From an uncultured bacterium (lineage in GTDB: Bacteria; Bacteroidota; Bacteroidia; CAILMK01): 34,186 bases of DNA. Positions 9,934 to 18,100 of the stretch are shown here, in pieces (positions within the stretch are counted from its first letter, which is position 1; every line of letters begins with the position of its first letter). Location of the stretch: contig CAIKRV010000011.1 in the NCBI GenBank assembly GCA_903829945.1, positions 78,255 through 112,440 on the forward strand. Direction: 5' to 3'. The notes under the pieces are model-generated. The model ran no database searches. It had not been told where the DNA came from and was given only the letters and a program-made list of their open reading frames with translations. A program made the translations under genes and the position numbers.

Positions 9934-9959
9934 ACATTATATGTACATACATATAATGT
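9934..9959. promoter_or_regulatory. Perfect palindromic operator upstream of the yceI-like gene
   Basis: Two 12-base arms (ACATTATATGTA and its exact complement) flank a 2-base centre CA. The site lies directly behind the -7 box, where a bound dimeric repressor would block RNA polymerase. The inner 9-base arm TTATATGTA recurs, with the same 2-base spacing, at 29512-29531. The regulator is not encoded in this window; a MarR- or HxlR-type protein is a guess from site architecture. Confidence 0.65.
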
Positions 9960-10052
9960 ATATGCATATTTTTCAATCTAATTTTTAATTAATTGATTAT
10001 CATATATTTAAATTTTACTAATTAACACTTATTTGAGGCCAAAACTTAATTT

Positions 10053-12527
10053 CTACTTAAAATTTAAAGGAATGAGGAGCTTAAAGCTAATATTTCTACC
10101 CATATTATAAACCCCTACCCGATAGGAATTGGCGTAATTGACCGGTAAATATTTGAATCGGCTCATATAATCCATGTAGCCGATATCCAATAAATTATTA
10201 CAGGAAATAAACATTGAACATACTTTATGGCCTAAACTATTTAAAAAATCGGTGCCTATGCCCGCATTTAATAAAGTATAAGCCGCAGTAGGACTATGAC
10301 TGGCAGCAAACTCATATGGTGTAGATGCGGTAGTAAAAGCATTATAGGTCGCACTTTGCAAGTAAATATTTTTTTGTTCAAAATTATACACGGCACCAAA
10401 TCTAAAATAGGTATTATTTAAAGTATTGGTTAAATGCTTTAAAGTAAAAGTAATTGCCCCTTGCAGTCTGGCAGGAGGTGTAAATGGCAGGTATTTTACG
10501 GAATCAGGCACTTGCAATAAATGGGCATTTACCACACTATAGGCAGCATATAAATCAAGCCATTTAATCGCTGTCGGGTGATATGAAAATGCAAGTTCTG
10601 CTCCTGAAAGCATAGCATTGCTTTGTGTATAATTAAATACCGGTGCAGGACCAAATCCTGCAGTACTGCTATCTAATTTTATTCGCCCTTCCTTATCCAA
10701 AACAGCTTTAGGAAAAATAAAATTTGAAACATTATTGACAAACATATTTAATTCGAGGCTAAAGTTTTTGGTATTTATTCCGGGGGTAATATCCAATTCA
10801 ATATTTTCTTCCGGTTTTAAATTTGGATTTCCAATTTCATAAACTACCGTTCCGTCATGAATCCCATTTGAACCACTTTCAGCAACGTTTGGCGCACGAA
10901 ATCCTTTGGCAATATTTGCTTTTAAATAAATATGGTCAGTAAATGCATAAGTGGCACCTAAACTTCCTGAGAGTCCATTAAAATAAGAATTATATCCTAC
11001 AAAACGATGTAAGGCCCCCGGGGTATTTGCACTCACCGGATTTTCGGCAGAGTCAATATAAGAATCCAAGCCTTTAAAAGTTCTTCTATCCATACGAATA
11101 CCTGCACTAATATTTAACTTGTCCCAATGTTTATTTGCGATAAAAAATCCGCCGATATCGAATAAATAATATTCAGGTATAAGCAATAATGTTCCTTTGT
11201 TTTTTGAATCTTGATATAATCCGTTTACGCCGCCGGAAAAATTAAATCCTTTCCAATCAGGAGACACATATCTAAAATCATAGGTCCCTGAATTTAATAA
11301 ATAAGCAATGGGTGCGATATCAGGCGTAGTTGGATCATTGTATTCATTTCTATGATTTTGTTGCCAGGAAAAGCGAGCAATAATTTTACTATTGCCTACA
11401 GCAATACAATTGTCCCAAACAGTTTTATAATGTTTAATAATTTGATTGATGACCGTTGGGGTGTATGATACATACTCTTGATGGGAAGGAATTACATAAA
11501 CAGGATTCCCATTAATATCCAATTGATGCATCAGTTTTCCGGTAGCAGAATCACGAGTACCGTCTACAATACCTGTTTGCAATTCAAAATAAGAAAAATG
11601 TATTTGGGAATACCCCCATGACCGATGCAGGCCTATGGTACCATCATAGCTAAAGTTATTAAATTGAGAATTTAAAACATATCCATCATATTTATTCTGA
11701 TAGGCATGTGCCATGGAAGAACTAATACGACCGCTCCATGTAAAACCATTATTATTCCCTGCCAGATGAGCTGAAAGTCCGATCAAGCCATTATTCGTTT
11801 GGTAATTGCTCAATACCTCACCCTTAATTTGACCTTCAGGTAATGTATTTTCCGGTAAAAAATTAATAACGCCGGAGATGGCATCAGAACCATAAATTAA
11901 TGAGGCAGGACCTTTCAAAATTTCAACGCGATCAATAGCATACGGATCAATTTCAATTCCAAATTCGTCGCCCCATTGTTGTCCCTGCTGAACGATACCA
12001 TCATTTACGGTAACTACCCTATTATATCCTAAGCCCCTAATGACGGGTTTCATAATACTTTGCCCGTCAGATATACCGGATACACCAGGAACCAATGCAA
12101 TGGCATCAATACAATTGGTAGATGCATTTTGAATCAAATAAGAATGAGGTATGGCAGTTACAGCTTGCGGAGTGTATTGTATATCTTTTCCGCTGGTATT
12201 CCCCGTTACAACTACTTCCTGCATTTCTCTGGAAGTAGGTTCCAAACTGAGGTCTAGAACTATTGCCCCATCAATTTTTACAAGTACAGGTTTCATACTA
12301 AAACCCAAACAATGAATTTCCAAAATATAACTGCCTTTTGGCAAATTTGAAAATGAATAGTGTCCATTTTCATCAGTAGTAGCTCCAAGATGTAAATCTT
12401 GAATATATATAGCTACATCAGGAATGCCTTTTGTGTCATCTTTCGCTGTAACTTTACCCGAAAGTGAATTTTGTGCCATAATTGGCAAAGTGCATAATAA
12501 TGCACAAATCATTAAATAAAATTTCAT
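10053..12527 (-). CDS. TonB-dependent outer-membrane receptor
   Basis: About 824 residues from ATG 12527, where MKFYLMICALLCTLPIMAQ gives a clean signal peptide; an upstream in-frame ATG at 12551 would add MFNFNLFL. Domains in order: a carboxypeptidase-regulatory-like beta-sandwich (SLSGKVTAKDDTKGIPDVAIYI...), a plug domain containing VIRGLGYNRVVTVNDG and VEILKGPASLIYGSDAISGVINF, then a 22-stranded-type barrel ending in SFKLLIPLNF with a terminal aromatic residue. Such receptors import iron complexes, metals, vitamins or sugars using TonB energy. No SusD partner is next door, so a metal or siderophore-type substrate is more likely than a glycan, but this is inference. The 179-residue gene lies 71-95 bases upstream, and a 27-base inverted repeat sits in between. 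Confidence 0.92.
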   Translation of the reverse strand: MKFYLMICALLCTLPIMAQNSLSGKVTAKDDTKGIPDVAIYIQDLHLGATTDENGHYSFSNLPKGSYILEIHCLGFSMKPVLVKIDGAIVLDLSLEPTSREMQEVVVTGNTSGKDIQYTPQAVTAIPHSYLIQNASTNCIDAIALVPGVSGISDGQSIMKPVIRGLGYNRVVTVNDGIVQQGQQWGDEFGIEIDPYAIDRVEILKGPASLIYGSDAISGVINFLPENTLPEGQIKGEVLSNYQTNNGLIGLSAHLAGNNNGFTWSGRISSSMAHAYQNKYDGYVLNSQFNNFSYDGTIGLHRSWGYSQIHFSYFELQTGIVDGTRDSATGKLMHQLDINGNPVYVIPSHQEYVSYTPTVINQIIKHYKTVWDNCIAVGNSKIIARFSWQQNHRNEYNDPTTPDIAPIAYLLNSGTYDFRYVSPDWKGFNFSGGVNGLYQDSKNKGTLLLIPEYYLFDIGGFFIANKHWDKLNISAGIRMDRRTFKGLDSYIDSAENPVSANTPGALHRFVGYNSYFNGLSGSLGATYAFTDHIYLKANIAKGFRAPNVAESGSNGIHDGTVVYEIGNPNLKPEENIELDITPGINTKNFSLELNMFVNNVSNFIFPKAVLDKEGRIKLDSSTAGFGPAPVFNYTQSNAMLSGAELAFSYHPTAIKWLDLYAAYSVVNAHLLQVPDSVKYLPFTPPARLQGAITFTLKHLTNTLNNTYFRFGAVYNFEQKNIYLQSATYNAFTTASTPYEFAASHSPTAAYTLLNAGIGTDFLNSLGHKVCSMFISCNNLLDIGYMDYMSRFKYLPVNYANSYRVGVYNMGRNISFKLLIPLNFK

Positions 12528-12560
12528 TAAAAATAAATTAAAATTAAACATTTTAAAATC

Positions 12561-12587
12561 ATTTGCTCAATTTATAATTGTGCAAAT
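12561..12587. promoter_or_regulatory. Near-perfect 27-base inverted repeat before the TonB receptor
   Basis: Arms ATTTGC-t-CAATT and AATTG-t-GCAAAT mirror each other around TAT with one mismatched pair. The dyad lies in the short gap between the small upstream gene and the receptor, a typical place for a metal-responsive or other dimeric regulator. A second small stem (TTCCTT/AAGGAA, 12603-12618) follows the upstream gene but has no T-tract. Confidence 0.4.
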
Positions 12588-12622
12588 AGATAATCAAATA
12601 ACTTCCTTACGGAAGGAAATGT

Positions 12623-13162
12623 TTAACAAAATTTAGGGGGTGAAATGATCAGCTGAGGATAACCATTTGATAAGTGAAGGGATATAAAATTTGATGGCAA
12701 TGAAAGAGTGCTTTGTGAAATAAATACTTGATGTAATTTATGTAAGCTTGTATAGTCCAATAATAATTTTAGTGCAAAGGTATGCGATGCATGTGTACTA
12801 ATATTACTAGTATATTTATTAGCGGAAGTATTACTTAAATCGTCCTTAAGACCGGCATAAATTTCTTCTTCCTCATTATCATGATAACAATACAAAATGA
12901 TGTCCTCAGCGTTAGAATCAATCTTTGCAATATCATATAATTTTTCTTCTGCTATAACTTCATTATCATCCTTAAAAATAAGCTTATGGCCAACTTCTTT
13001 TTTGGAATACTTTAAAACGATAAATGCGCCGGGAGAATTTGAATGTAATAACTTACCTACCTCCTCTTTGATGTGGGACTGCTCAAGTAAAAACACAAAC
13101 ACATAGGCTCCTATGTTGTAAAACATAAGCAATAGCAAACCTATACTTAATATGCGTTTCAT
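12623..13162 (-). CDS. Small exported/membrane-anchored protein of unknown function upstream of TonB receptor
   Basis: The 179-residue product is not recognised. Residues about 4-27 (ILSIGLLLLMFYNIGAYVFVFLL) form a signal anchor or signal peptide. The rest is mixed, with an acidic stretch (HDNEEEEIYAGLKDD) and a C-terminus ending in ISPPKFC. It is transcribed just ahead of the TonB receptor and has its own TATATTTG box at 13185-13192, so the two genes probably form a transport unit. It could be an accessory factor for uptake through the receptor, but nothing in the sequence proves that. Confidence 0.7.
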   Translation of the reverse strand: MKRILSIGLLLLMFYNIGAYVFVFLLEQSHIKEEVGKLLHSNSPGAFIVLKYSKKEVGHKLIFKDDNEVIAEEKLYDIAKIDSNAEDIILYCYHDNEEEEIYAGLKDDLSNTSANKYTSNISTHASHTFALKLLLDYTSLHKLHQVFISQSTLSLPSNFISLHLSNGYPQLIISPPKFC

Positions 13163-13184
13163 TCTGCAATCAATAATTTCAGCT

Positions 13185-13192
13185 CAAATATA
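13185..13192 (-). promoter_or_regulatory. -7 box for the small protein-TonB receptor unit
   Basis: TATATTTG on the minus strand fully matches TAnnTTTG, 22 bases before the start codon. No matching -33 box is evident. Confidence 0.4.
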
Positions 13193-13206
13193 CAAAAAGC
13201 TAAAGT

Positions 13207-14091
13207 TTATTGACCTCCTGCCTCTTTAATTTTACCTTTAACCGTACCAAATAAGTCTTCCTTAAATAGCCACTTTTTGCGTTTAAAAATAAAATAATCA
13301 TAGGAACCATCCGGTACGTACATCCATGGCTTATTGGCCAGTTTAGGAGTCGAAGGTGCTAAATGATCAAATGAAATTATTTTTTGTTCCGGTATATAAT
13401 TGAGCAAAAAATTCGCTTCGCCAAAATATTGAAACAATACCCGGGTTTGCGTTTTCCCATTAATATCAAAAATTGGTGCACCTAATTGCACCTGATTATT
13501 TTTATCAAATGATACTACATCAATTATTTTTTCATCGCTATATAAATTATAGCCATTCCATCCTAAGAGTAAATAATATTTTTTCCCTTTAATTTTACAA
13601 TCAATAATTCCGGTATAGAGTGCTCCAAACCAATTGGTATGGTCGTATGTTTTTACCAAGAGCTCACTATCATCTAATTTATCTGAGCGATCATATAGCG
13701 GAATCAAATGCAAAGAATCTTTAGAATTTAATTGAATAGCTGCCACATAATGAAAGCTACCATCTTCAAATTTTAATAGCCAATTAAACATCCGAAAAGA
13801 TTTATCTTCCGGCACTATCTTTTTCATAAATGTTAAAGAATCAAAAGGATAATCAAATGAACCATGAACCTTCAAAGCTTTCTTTAACAATGGTATATAT
13901 TTTTTATGCGCTTCAGCGCGAATCCGCGGTGAGGTGCCATCCAAAATAGAATCAGAGAGTAATTTTAATTGCATTTCATAGGCCTTAAGACTATCCAAAC
14001 CGGCGTTTGAATAGGCAGGCATCAATTGTGCTTTTACATTGAAATTAAAAAGCAACATGAGGAAAAGACCCTTATAAAAAATTGAATTCAT
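13207..14091 (-). CDS. Exported protein of unknown function
   Basis: About 294 residues from ATG 14091, chosen because MNSIFYKGLFLMLLFNFNVKAQ is a clear signal peptide; an in-frame GTG at 14115 would add eight residues. The mature protein has an N-terminal helical part (Leu/Lys-rich, residues about 30-75) and a beta-rich C-terminal half with many aromatic residues (YYLLLGWNGYNLYSDEKIIDVVSFD). No catalytic motif is recognised. It follows the prolyl oligopeptidase gene by 45 bases on the same strand and precedes the small protein gene by 44 bases, so co-transcription with the peptidase is likely. It probably acts in the periplasm or at the outer membrane. Confidence 0.75.
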   Translation of the reverse strand: MNSIFYKGLFLMLLFNFNVKAQLMPAYSNAGLDSLKAYEMQLKLLSDSILDGTSPRIRAEAHKKYIPLLKKALKVHGSFDYPFDSLTFMKKIVPEDKSFRMFNWLLKFEDGSFHYVAAIQLNSKDSLHLIPLYDRSDKLDDSELLVKTYDHTNWFGALYTGIIDCKIKGKKYYLLLGWNGYNLYSDEKIIDVVSFDKNNQVQLGAPIFDINGKTQTRVLFQYFGEANFLLNYIPEQKIISFDHLAPSTPKLANKPWMYVPDGSYDYFIFKRKKWLFKEDLFGTVKGKIKEAGGQ

Positions 14092-14136
14092 TTTAATGTT
14101 TAAACGCAAATTCACTTTAAAAAGTATTAAATCAAA

Positions 14137-16269
14137 TTAATATTTTGGATTAATACCCATATTATAATAAACAAAGCTCCAAATATCAGTCCATTCATCA
14201 ATTTGTTTTCCGGTTGGCTTTCCGGCGCCATGGCCTGCCTTACTGTCAATTCTAATCATTACCGGTGCATCACCGGTTTGCGCTTGTTGCAAAGTAGCTA
14301 TAAACTTAAATGAATGTGCCGGTACTACCCTATCATCATGGTCAGCGGTGGTTACCAAGGTAGCAGGGTATGCAGCCGGCTTCAGGTTATGCAAAGGCGA
14401 ATATTTATACAATACCTCAAACTGTTCCTTATTCTCACTGCTGCCATATTCCGGCGTCCAAGCATGTCCAATGGTAAATTTATGAAATCTCAACATATCC
14501 ATTACACCAACAGCCGGTAATGCTACTTTAAATAAATCCGGCCTTTGCGTCATACATGCACCTACCAATAAACCTCCATTAGAACCACCTGCAATGGCTA
14601 ACTTTTGCGATGAAGTATATTTATTAGCAATTAAATATTCTGCCGCCGAAATAAAATCATTAAATACATTTTGCTTTTTTGAAAGCATGCCATCCTTATG
14701 CCAATCTTCACCATATTCTCCGCCACCTCTTAAATTTGCTATGGCTAAAACACCTCCATTTTCCAGTATAATTAATCGCCCCACTGAAAAACTTGGATTT
14801 AAAGAAATATTAAATCCACCGTATCCATATAGGTAAGTGGGATTATTTCCATCCAATACTAAACCTTTCTTATGAATAATAAACATGGGTATTTTTTTCC
14901 CATCCTTGCTGGTATAAAATATTTGTTTTGTTTCGTAATCATCAGGATTAAATTTCACTTCCGGCTTTTGAAATATAGTTGTTTTCCCACTTACAATTTC
15001 ATATTTAAATACTGCGGACGGATAAGTGAAAGATGTAAAACTAAAAAATAATTCTTTATCATTTTTGTTACCGTCAAATCCTCCCACCGAACCCGGTGCC
15101 GGCAATGCAATTTCATGTTCCATTTTTCCGTTCATAGCAAATTGATATACATGCTTGGCGGCATCCTGCATATATATTCCGAATATTTTTCCGCCGGCAA
15201 CTTTTACTTCTTGTAAAACATTATTATTTTCCGGAATAATACTGGACCATTGCGCTTCCTTAGGATTTTCTAATTTAAATGATACCAATTTATATTTTGG
15301 TGCATTCCTATTGGTGTGCATAATTAATGTATTTCCAATATTATCTACTATGCTATAATTGGTTTCAAAACCTTCAAAAATCTTAACTATTTTTGAACCG
15401 GGTTGTGATAAATCTTTTATATATAATTCATTCCCTGTGGAAGCGCCTTCCGTACCATAAATAATTAAAAAGCGTTCATCATCGGTAGTAGAAGCGCCAA
15501 ATCCTCTTAAAGGATGTTCTTTATCCATAAATATTAGTTTATCCTTTTCCTGTGATTCACCTAAGATGTGATAATAAATTTTTTGAAATTCATTTTTATC
15601 GCTCAGGCCGCTTCCTCCTTTGGGTGCATCAAAACGACTATAATAAAACCCATTCCCTTGCCATGCAATATCAGAGAATTTCACCCAGCGCAAAGAATCT
15701 TTGGTTCTCATTTGAGTTCGAACATCCAATACATATATTTCCTGCCAATCCGAACCTGATCTATTAATGGTATAACCCATAAAATTCCCGTCTCTTGAAA
15801 AGAAAGTGCCCCCTAAGGAAACAGTTCCATCTTTTGATAAGGTATTCGGATCTAATAATACTTTTGGGGTTTTATTTAAATCATTACTAAAATATAAAAC
15901 ACTTTGATTTTGTAACCCATTATTTTTAAACCAAAAATAATTTGAACCTTTTTTAAAGGGTGCAGAATACCTTGGGAAATTCCAAATCTCTTCTAAACGT
16001 TGATGAATCTTTGCACGAAAAGGGATTTTGGCCAAATATGAATTGGTAACTGTATTTTCTTGGATAACCCATTCCTTTACATCCTCAGCCGTATCAGCTT
16101 CCAACCAACGATAAGGATCATTAACTTTAGTGCCGAAAAAATTATCGCTTACCTCAGTTTTTCGAGTATTGGGGTAAATATATTTATCATTACTGGTTTG
16201 GCCATTTGCAAAAAGCGCCATTCCGAGCATACCGCAAAGAATTGTAGATTTTACCTTATTCATCGTCAT
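14137..16269 (-). CDS. Prolyl oligopeptidase (S9A serine peptidase), exported
   Basis: The 710-residue protein has the two-part S9A architecture: an N-terminal segment (FFGTKVNDPYRWLEA) and beta-propeller at about residues 30-420, then an alpha/beta-hydrolase domain. The catalytic triad is intact: S563 in GGSNGG, D645 in HDDRVVP and H680 in KAGHGAG, with the order and neighbouring residues of classical prolyl oligopeptidase. It cleaves short peptides after proline. An N-terminal signal peptide (STILCGMLGMALFANG) predicts periplasmic action, common in Bacteroidota. Two starts are possible, ATG 16269 and ATG 16263; both fit. A good promoter (TTTG-N18-TATCTTTG, 16311-16282) precedes it. The exported hypothetical gene follows closely. 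Confidence 0.95.
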   Translation of the reverse strand: MTMNKVKSTILCGMLGMALFANGQTSNDKYIYPNTRKTEVSDNFFGTKVNDPYRWLEADTAEDVKEWVIQENTVTNSYLAKIPFRAKIHQRLEEIWNFPRYSAPFKKGSNYFWFKNNGLQNQSVLYFSNDLNKTPKVLLDPNTLSKDGTVSLGGTFFSRDGNFMGYTINRSGSDWQEIYVLDVRTQMRTKDSLRWVKFSDIAWQGNGFYYSRFDAPKGGSGLSDKNEFQKIYYHILGESQEKDKLIFMDKEHPLRGFGASTTDDERFLIIYGTEGASTGNELYIKDLSQPGSKIVKIFEGFETNYSIVDNIGNTLIMHTNRNAPKYKLVSFKLENPKEAQWSSIIPENNNVLQEVKVAGGKIFGIYMQDAAKHVYQFAMNGKMEHEIALPAPGSVGGFDGNKNDKELFFSFTSFTYPSAVFKYEIVSGKTTIFQKPEVKFNPDDYETKQIFYTSKDGKKIPMFIIHKKGLVLDGNNPTYLYGYGGFNISLNPSFSVGRLIILENGGVLAIANLRGGGEYGEDWHKDGMLSKKQNVFNDFISAAEYLIANKYTSSQKLAIAGGSNGGLLVGACMTQRPDLFKVALPAVGVMDMLRFHKFTIGHAWTPEYGSSENKEQFEVLYKYSPLHNLKPAAYPATLVTTADHDDRVVPAHSFKFIATLQQAQTGDAPVMIRIDSKAGHGAGKPTGKQIDEWTDIWSFVYYNMGINPKY

Positions 16270-16281
16270 TTATTTAGTTAG

Positions 16282-16311
16282 CAAAGATACATAAAAGCCC
16301 ATAGTACCAAA
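16282..16311 (-). promoter_or_regulatory. Promoter of the prolyl oligopeptidase gene
   Basis: On the minus strand TTTG (16311-16308), an 18-base spacer and TATCTTTG (16289-16282) match the Bacteroidota primary sigma pattern nearly perfectly. The -7 box is 12 bases before the ATG at 16269. Confidence 0.65.
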
Positions 16312-16412
16312 GTATTTGAATTTAGTACCCTTAAAATTAGTAAAAAAAACAAGTATTAAACTTTTAAATAGTTAATTGTTAATCAATGTATATTAAATAA
16401 ATACATAAACTT

Positions 16413-16427
16413 TGGCATAGGTCTTGC
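16413..16427 (+). promoter_or_regulatory. Candidate sigma-54 (-24/-12) promoter for the small Cys-rich protein gene
   Basis: TGGCATAGGTCTTGC keeps the invariant GG (16414-16415) and GC (16426-16427) exactly 12 bases apart as in TGGCAC-N5-TTGC. Positions 6 and 7 differ (AT-A in place of AC-G). A competing reading is TTTG (16411) with an imperfect -7 box TAATATTG (16432-16439), so the sigma factor is uncertain. Confidence 0.4.
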
Positions 16428-16499
16428 CTTATAATATTGAAATCCTTTCATGGTGATTTCAGAAAAAAATTATAATATTGAACATAAAATTTTAAAGAA

Positions 16500-16853
16500 A
16501 TGAAAAAGTTAACCTTATTAGTTGCTCTTACCTTCAGCTTAACCACAGTTTTTGCACAAACAAAAACTACAAAAACTGACAAAGCAGCACCGGCTACACA
16601 AAAGCCTGCTGCTACAACCAATGCTAAAGCAGCTCCTGCAAAAGCAAATCCATCATCCAAAGTTGAAACTAAAACTGCAAATGCCGGAAAAGTATTTTGT
16701 TGTGATAGTAAAACTGCTACCGTATATCATAATAGCCAAACATGCACAGGAGCAAAAAAATGTACCGGCGCTATGAAAGAAATGACTAAAGCTGATGCTG
16801 AGAAAGCAGGTAAAAAACCTTGCAAACTTTGTGAAAAAGTAGCTGCAAACTAA
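16500..16853 (+). CDS. Small exported protein with Lys/Ala/Thr-rich linker and Cys-rich C-terminal domain
   Basis: The 117-residue product starts with a signal peptide ending TTVFAQ. Residues about 20-62 are a low-complexity Lys/Ala/Pro/Thr linker. The C-terminal part (about 64-114) has paired cysteines (FCCDS, YHNSQTCTGAKKCTG, GKKPCKLCEK). The arrangement resembles small zinc-binding modules of the Ada-like or nuclease-tail type (YH..C....A...G..PC..C), where four cysteines or cysteine/histidine residues bind metal. It may bind metal or be disulfide-bonded in the periplasm; enzymatic function is not evident. The gene is monocistronic, with a candidate sigma-54 promoter upstream and a long palindromic terminator directly downstream that is shared with the converging operon. 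Confidence 0.75.
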   Translation: MKKLTLLVALTFSLTTVFAQTKTTKTDKAAPATQKPAATTNAKAAPAKANPSSKVETKTANAGKVFCCDSKTATVYHNSQTCTGAKKCTGAMKEMTKADAEKAGKKPCKLCEKVAAN

Positions 16854-16863
16854 TTGCAATTGC

Positions 16864-16909
16864 AACGACAAATAAAAAGCCCTGAATTCAGGGCTTTTTA
16901 TTTGTCGTT
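16864..16909. terminator. 46-base perfect palindrome, bidirectional terminator
   Basis: Arms of 23 bases are exact complements centred on GAATTC; the strong core is AAAAAGCCCTGA/TCAGGGCTTTTT. Both directions give a GC stem followed by a T-tract. It lies 11 bases after the plus-strand stop and touches the stop codon of the minus-strand operon at 16909-16911. Confidence 0.85.
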
Positions 16910-18099
16910 TATTTTATTTTCTTGTACACCCCTAATGGGCCATCACTGTACAAATCATTATAATATCTATTTAAAATAGTCCCTAATACCGGAGTATAAT
17001 ATTCCCAGAAAAAGCTAGTTCTGCTGGTTAAGTCCTCCCTAGTATAAAACAAAGGGCTCAAATACCATATTCCTTTTAATTTAGCTAAATAATCTTTAAT
17101 GGGATTATCAGCAAAATCGCCGGAAAAATAAAAGAATTTATAGGCCGAATCATAATGCTCCAACATAGCAGGGAAATGCGTTGGAATATTATAGGCCTGC
17201 AGCAAGGAGTCTCCATGCTTATTCGGATATAACTCAAATACTGAAACAACATGGTTTCTGTGGGTGGTAAGCATAATATCAAACCAATAAGGATAACCTA
17301 CCTTTTCAGGAATATTATATCTGCTTTGGTCCGCTTTATTGGTGATAATGCAAGGACTTTCTTTTTCCAAATGCGTTCCGATTTCCAAAACTTCCACATG
17401 GTCATCATCCCTATCAAATACCATTCCTGCCTTTTTAAATGGCCATCTATTGCCATGTTGCATTTTATAATTCCGAACCACCCAATGGGGTAATTCTTTA
17501 TTTATAGTTGTATCTAAACACTCAAAATAACGACCAATCCAGCCGGTCCATTTCATGCCGTACATTTCTTCAAATTGTGAACGAACACCATAACTGGTCG
17601 GTGAACAAATAGTATTAAACTCACAAATCACTAATTTTTTCTGGTCCTTCATCCTCCGAATAACGTTAAGGTCTTCGGGTTGCATACCTCCAAAAATATG
17701 TGGACTTCTTTCAGTTGTTCTTCCTATTTTATACCACTCATTATAATACATGCCATAAGTATCAGTAAAATAGGCCATATCGTACTTATTGGGAATATTA
17801 TCCAATTGTACCTTGGTCATATTTTCAAAACCTTGCTTATTGAATTTTTCGCTATCCTGAGGAAAGAAACCGTAATAATCATCAGAAATGGAATATTGTT
17901 TTCCGTTCGGACGAACAAATTTTTTATAGTTCAATATCCAATTCAAAGAACGATGTTCTTGCCCTGTTCGAGTCAGGACTGTTTTATCTATTATAGCGAT
18001 CTTGATTTCCCTCTTGGCAGTTAACTGCCAAATTAAATACATCCAAACAGGGGTAAGGAGTATAAAGTAAAATCCAAGAATTATATATCTTCTTCTCAT
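16909..18099 (-). CDS. Membrane-anchored periplasmic protein of unknown function, last gene of the polysaccharide-type operon
   Basis: 396 residues from ATG 18099, one base after the stop of the YaiO-type gene, which is why this start is preferred; an open frame runs further upstream to 18171 but would overlap that gene. MRRRYIILGFYFILLTPVWMYLIW is a single N-terminal anchor (about residues 5-27) with a basic cytoplasmic tip. The rest appears periplasmic: IKIAIIDKTVLT at the start, KLVICEFNTICSPTS and MKWTGWIGRYFECLD in the middle, and FFYFSGDFADNPI near the end. The order of strand-like motifs hints at an alpha/beta fold, but no family could be named and no catalytic site is certain. Its place after a GT2 synthase and an outer-membrane TPR-barrel protein suggests a role in processing or handing over a polysaccharide in the periplasm. 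Confidence 0.8.
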   Translation of the reverse strand: MRRRYIILGFYFILLTPVWMYLIWQLTAKREIKIAIIDKTVLTRTGQEHRSLNWILNYKKFVRPNGKQYSISDDYYGFFPQDSEKFNKQGFENMTKVQLDNIPNKYDMAYFTDTYGMYYNEWYKIGRTTERSPHIFGGMQPEDLNVIRRMKDQKKLVICEFNTICSPTSYGVRSQFEEMYGMKWTGWIGRYFECLDTTINKELPHWVVRNYKMQHGNRWPFKKAGMVFDRDDDHVEVLEIGTHLEKESPCIITNKADQSRYNIPEKVGYPYWFDIMLTTHRNHVVSVFELYPNKHGDSLLQAYNIPTHFPAMLEHYDSAYKFFYFSGDFADNPIKDYLAKLKGIWYLSPLFYTREDLTSRTSFFWEYYTPVLGTILNRYYNDLYSDGPLGVYKKIK

Positions 18100-18100
18100 G

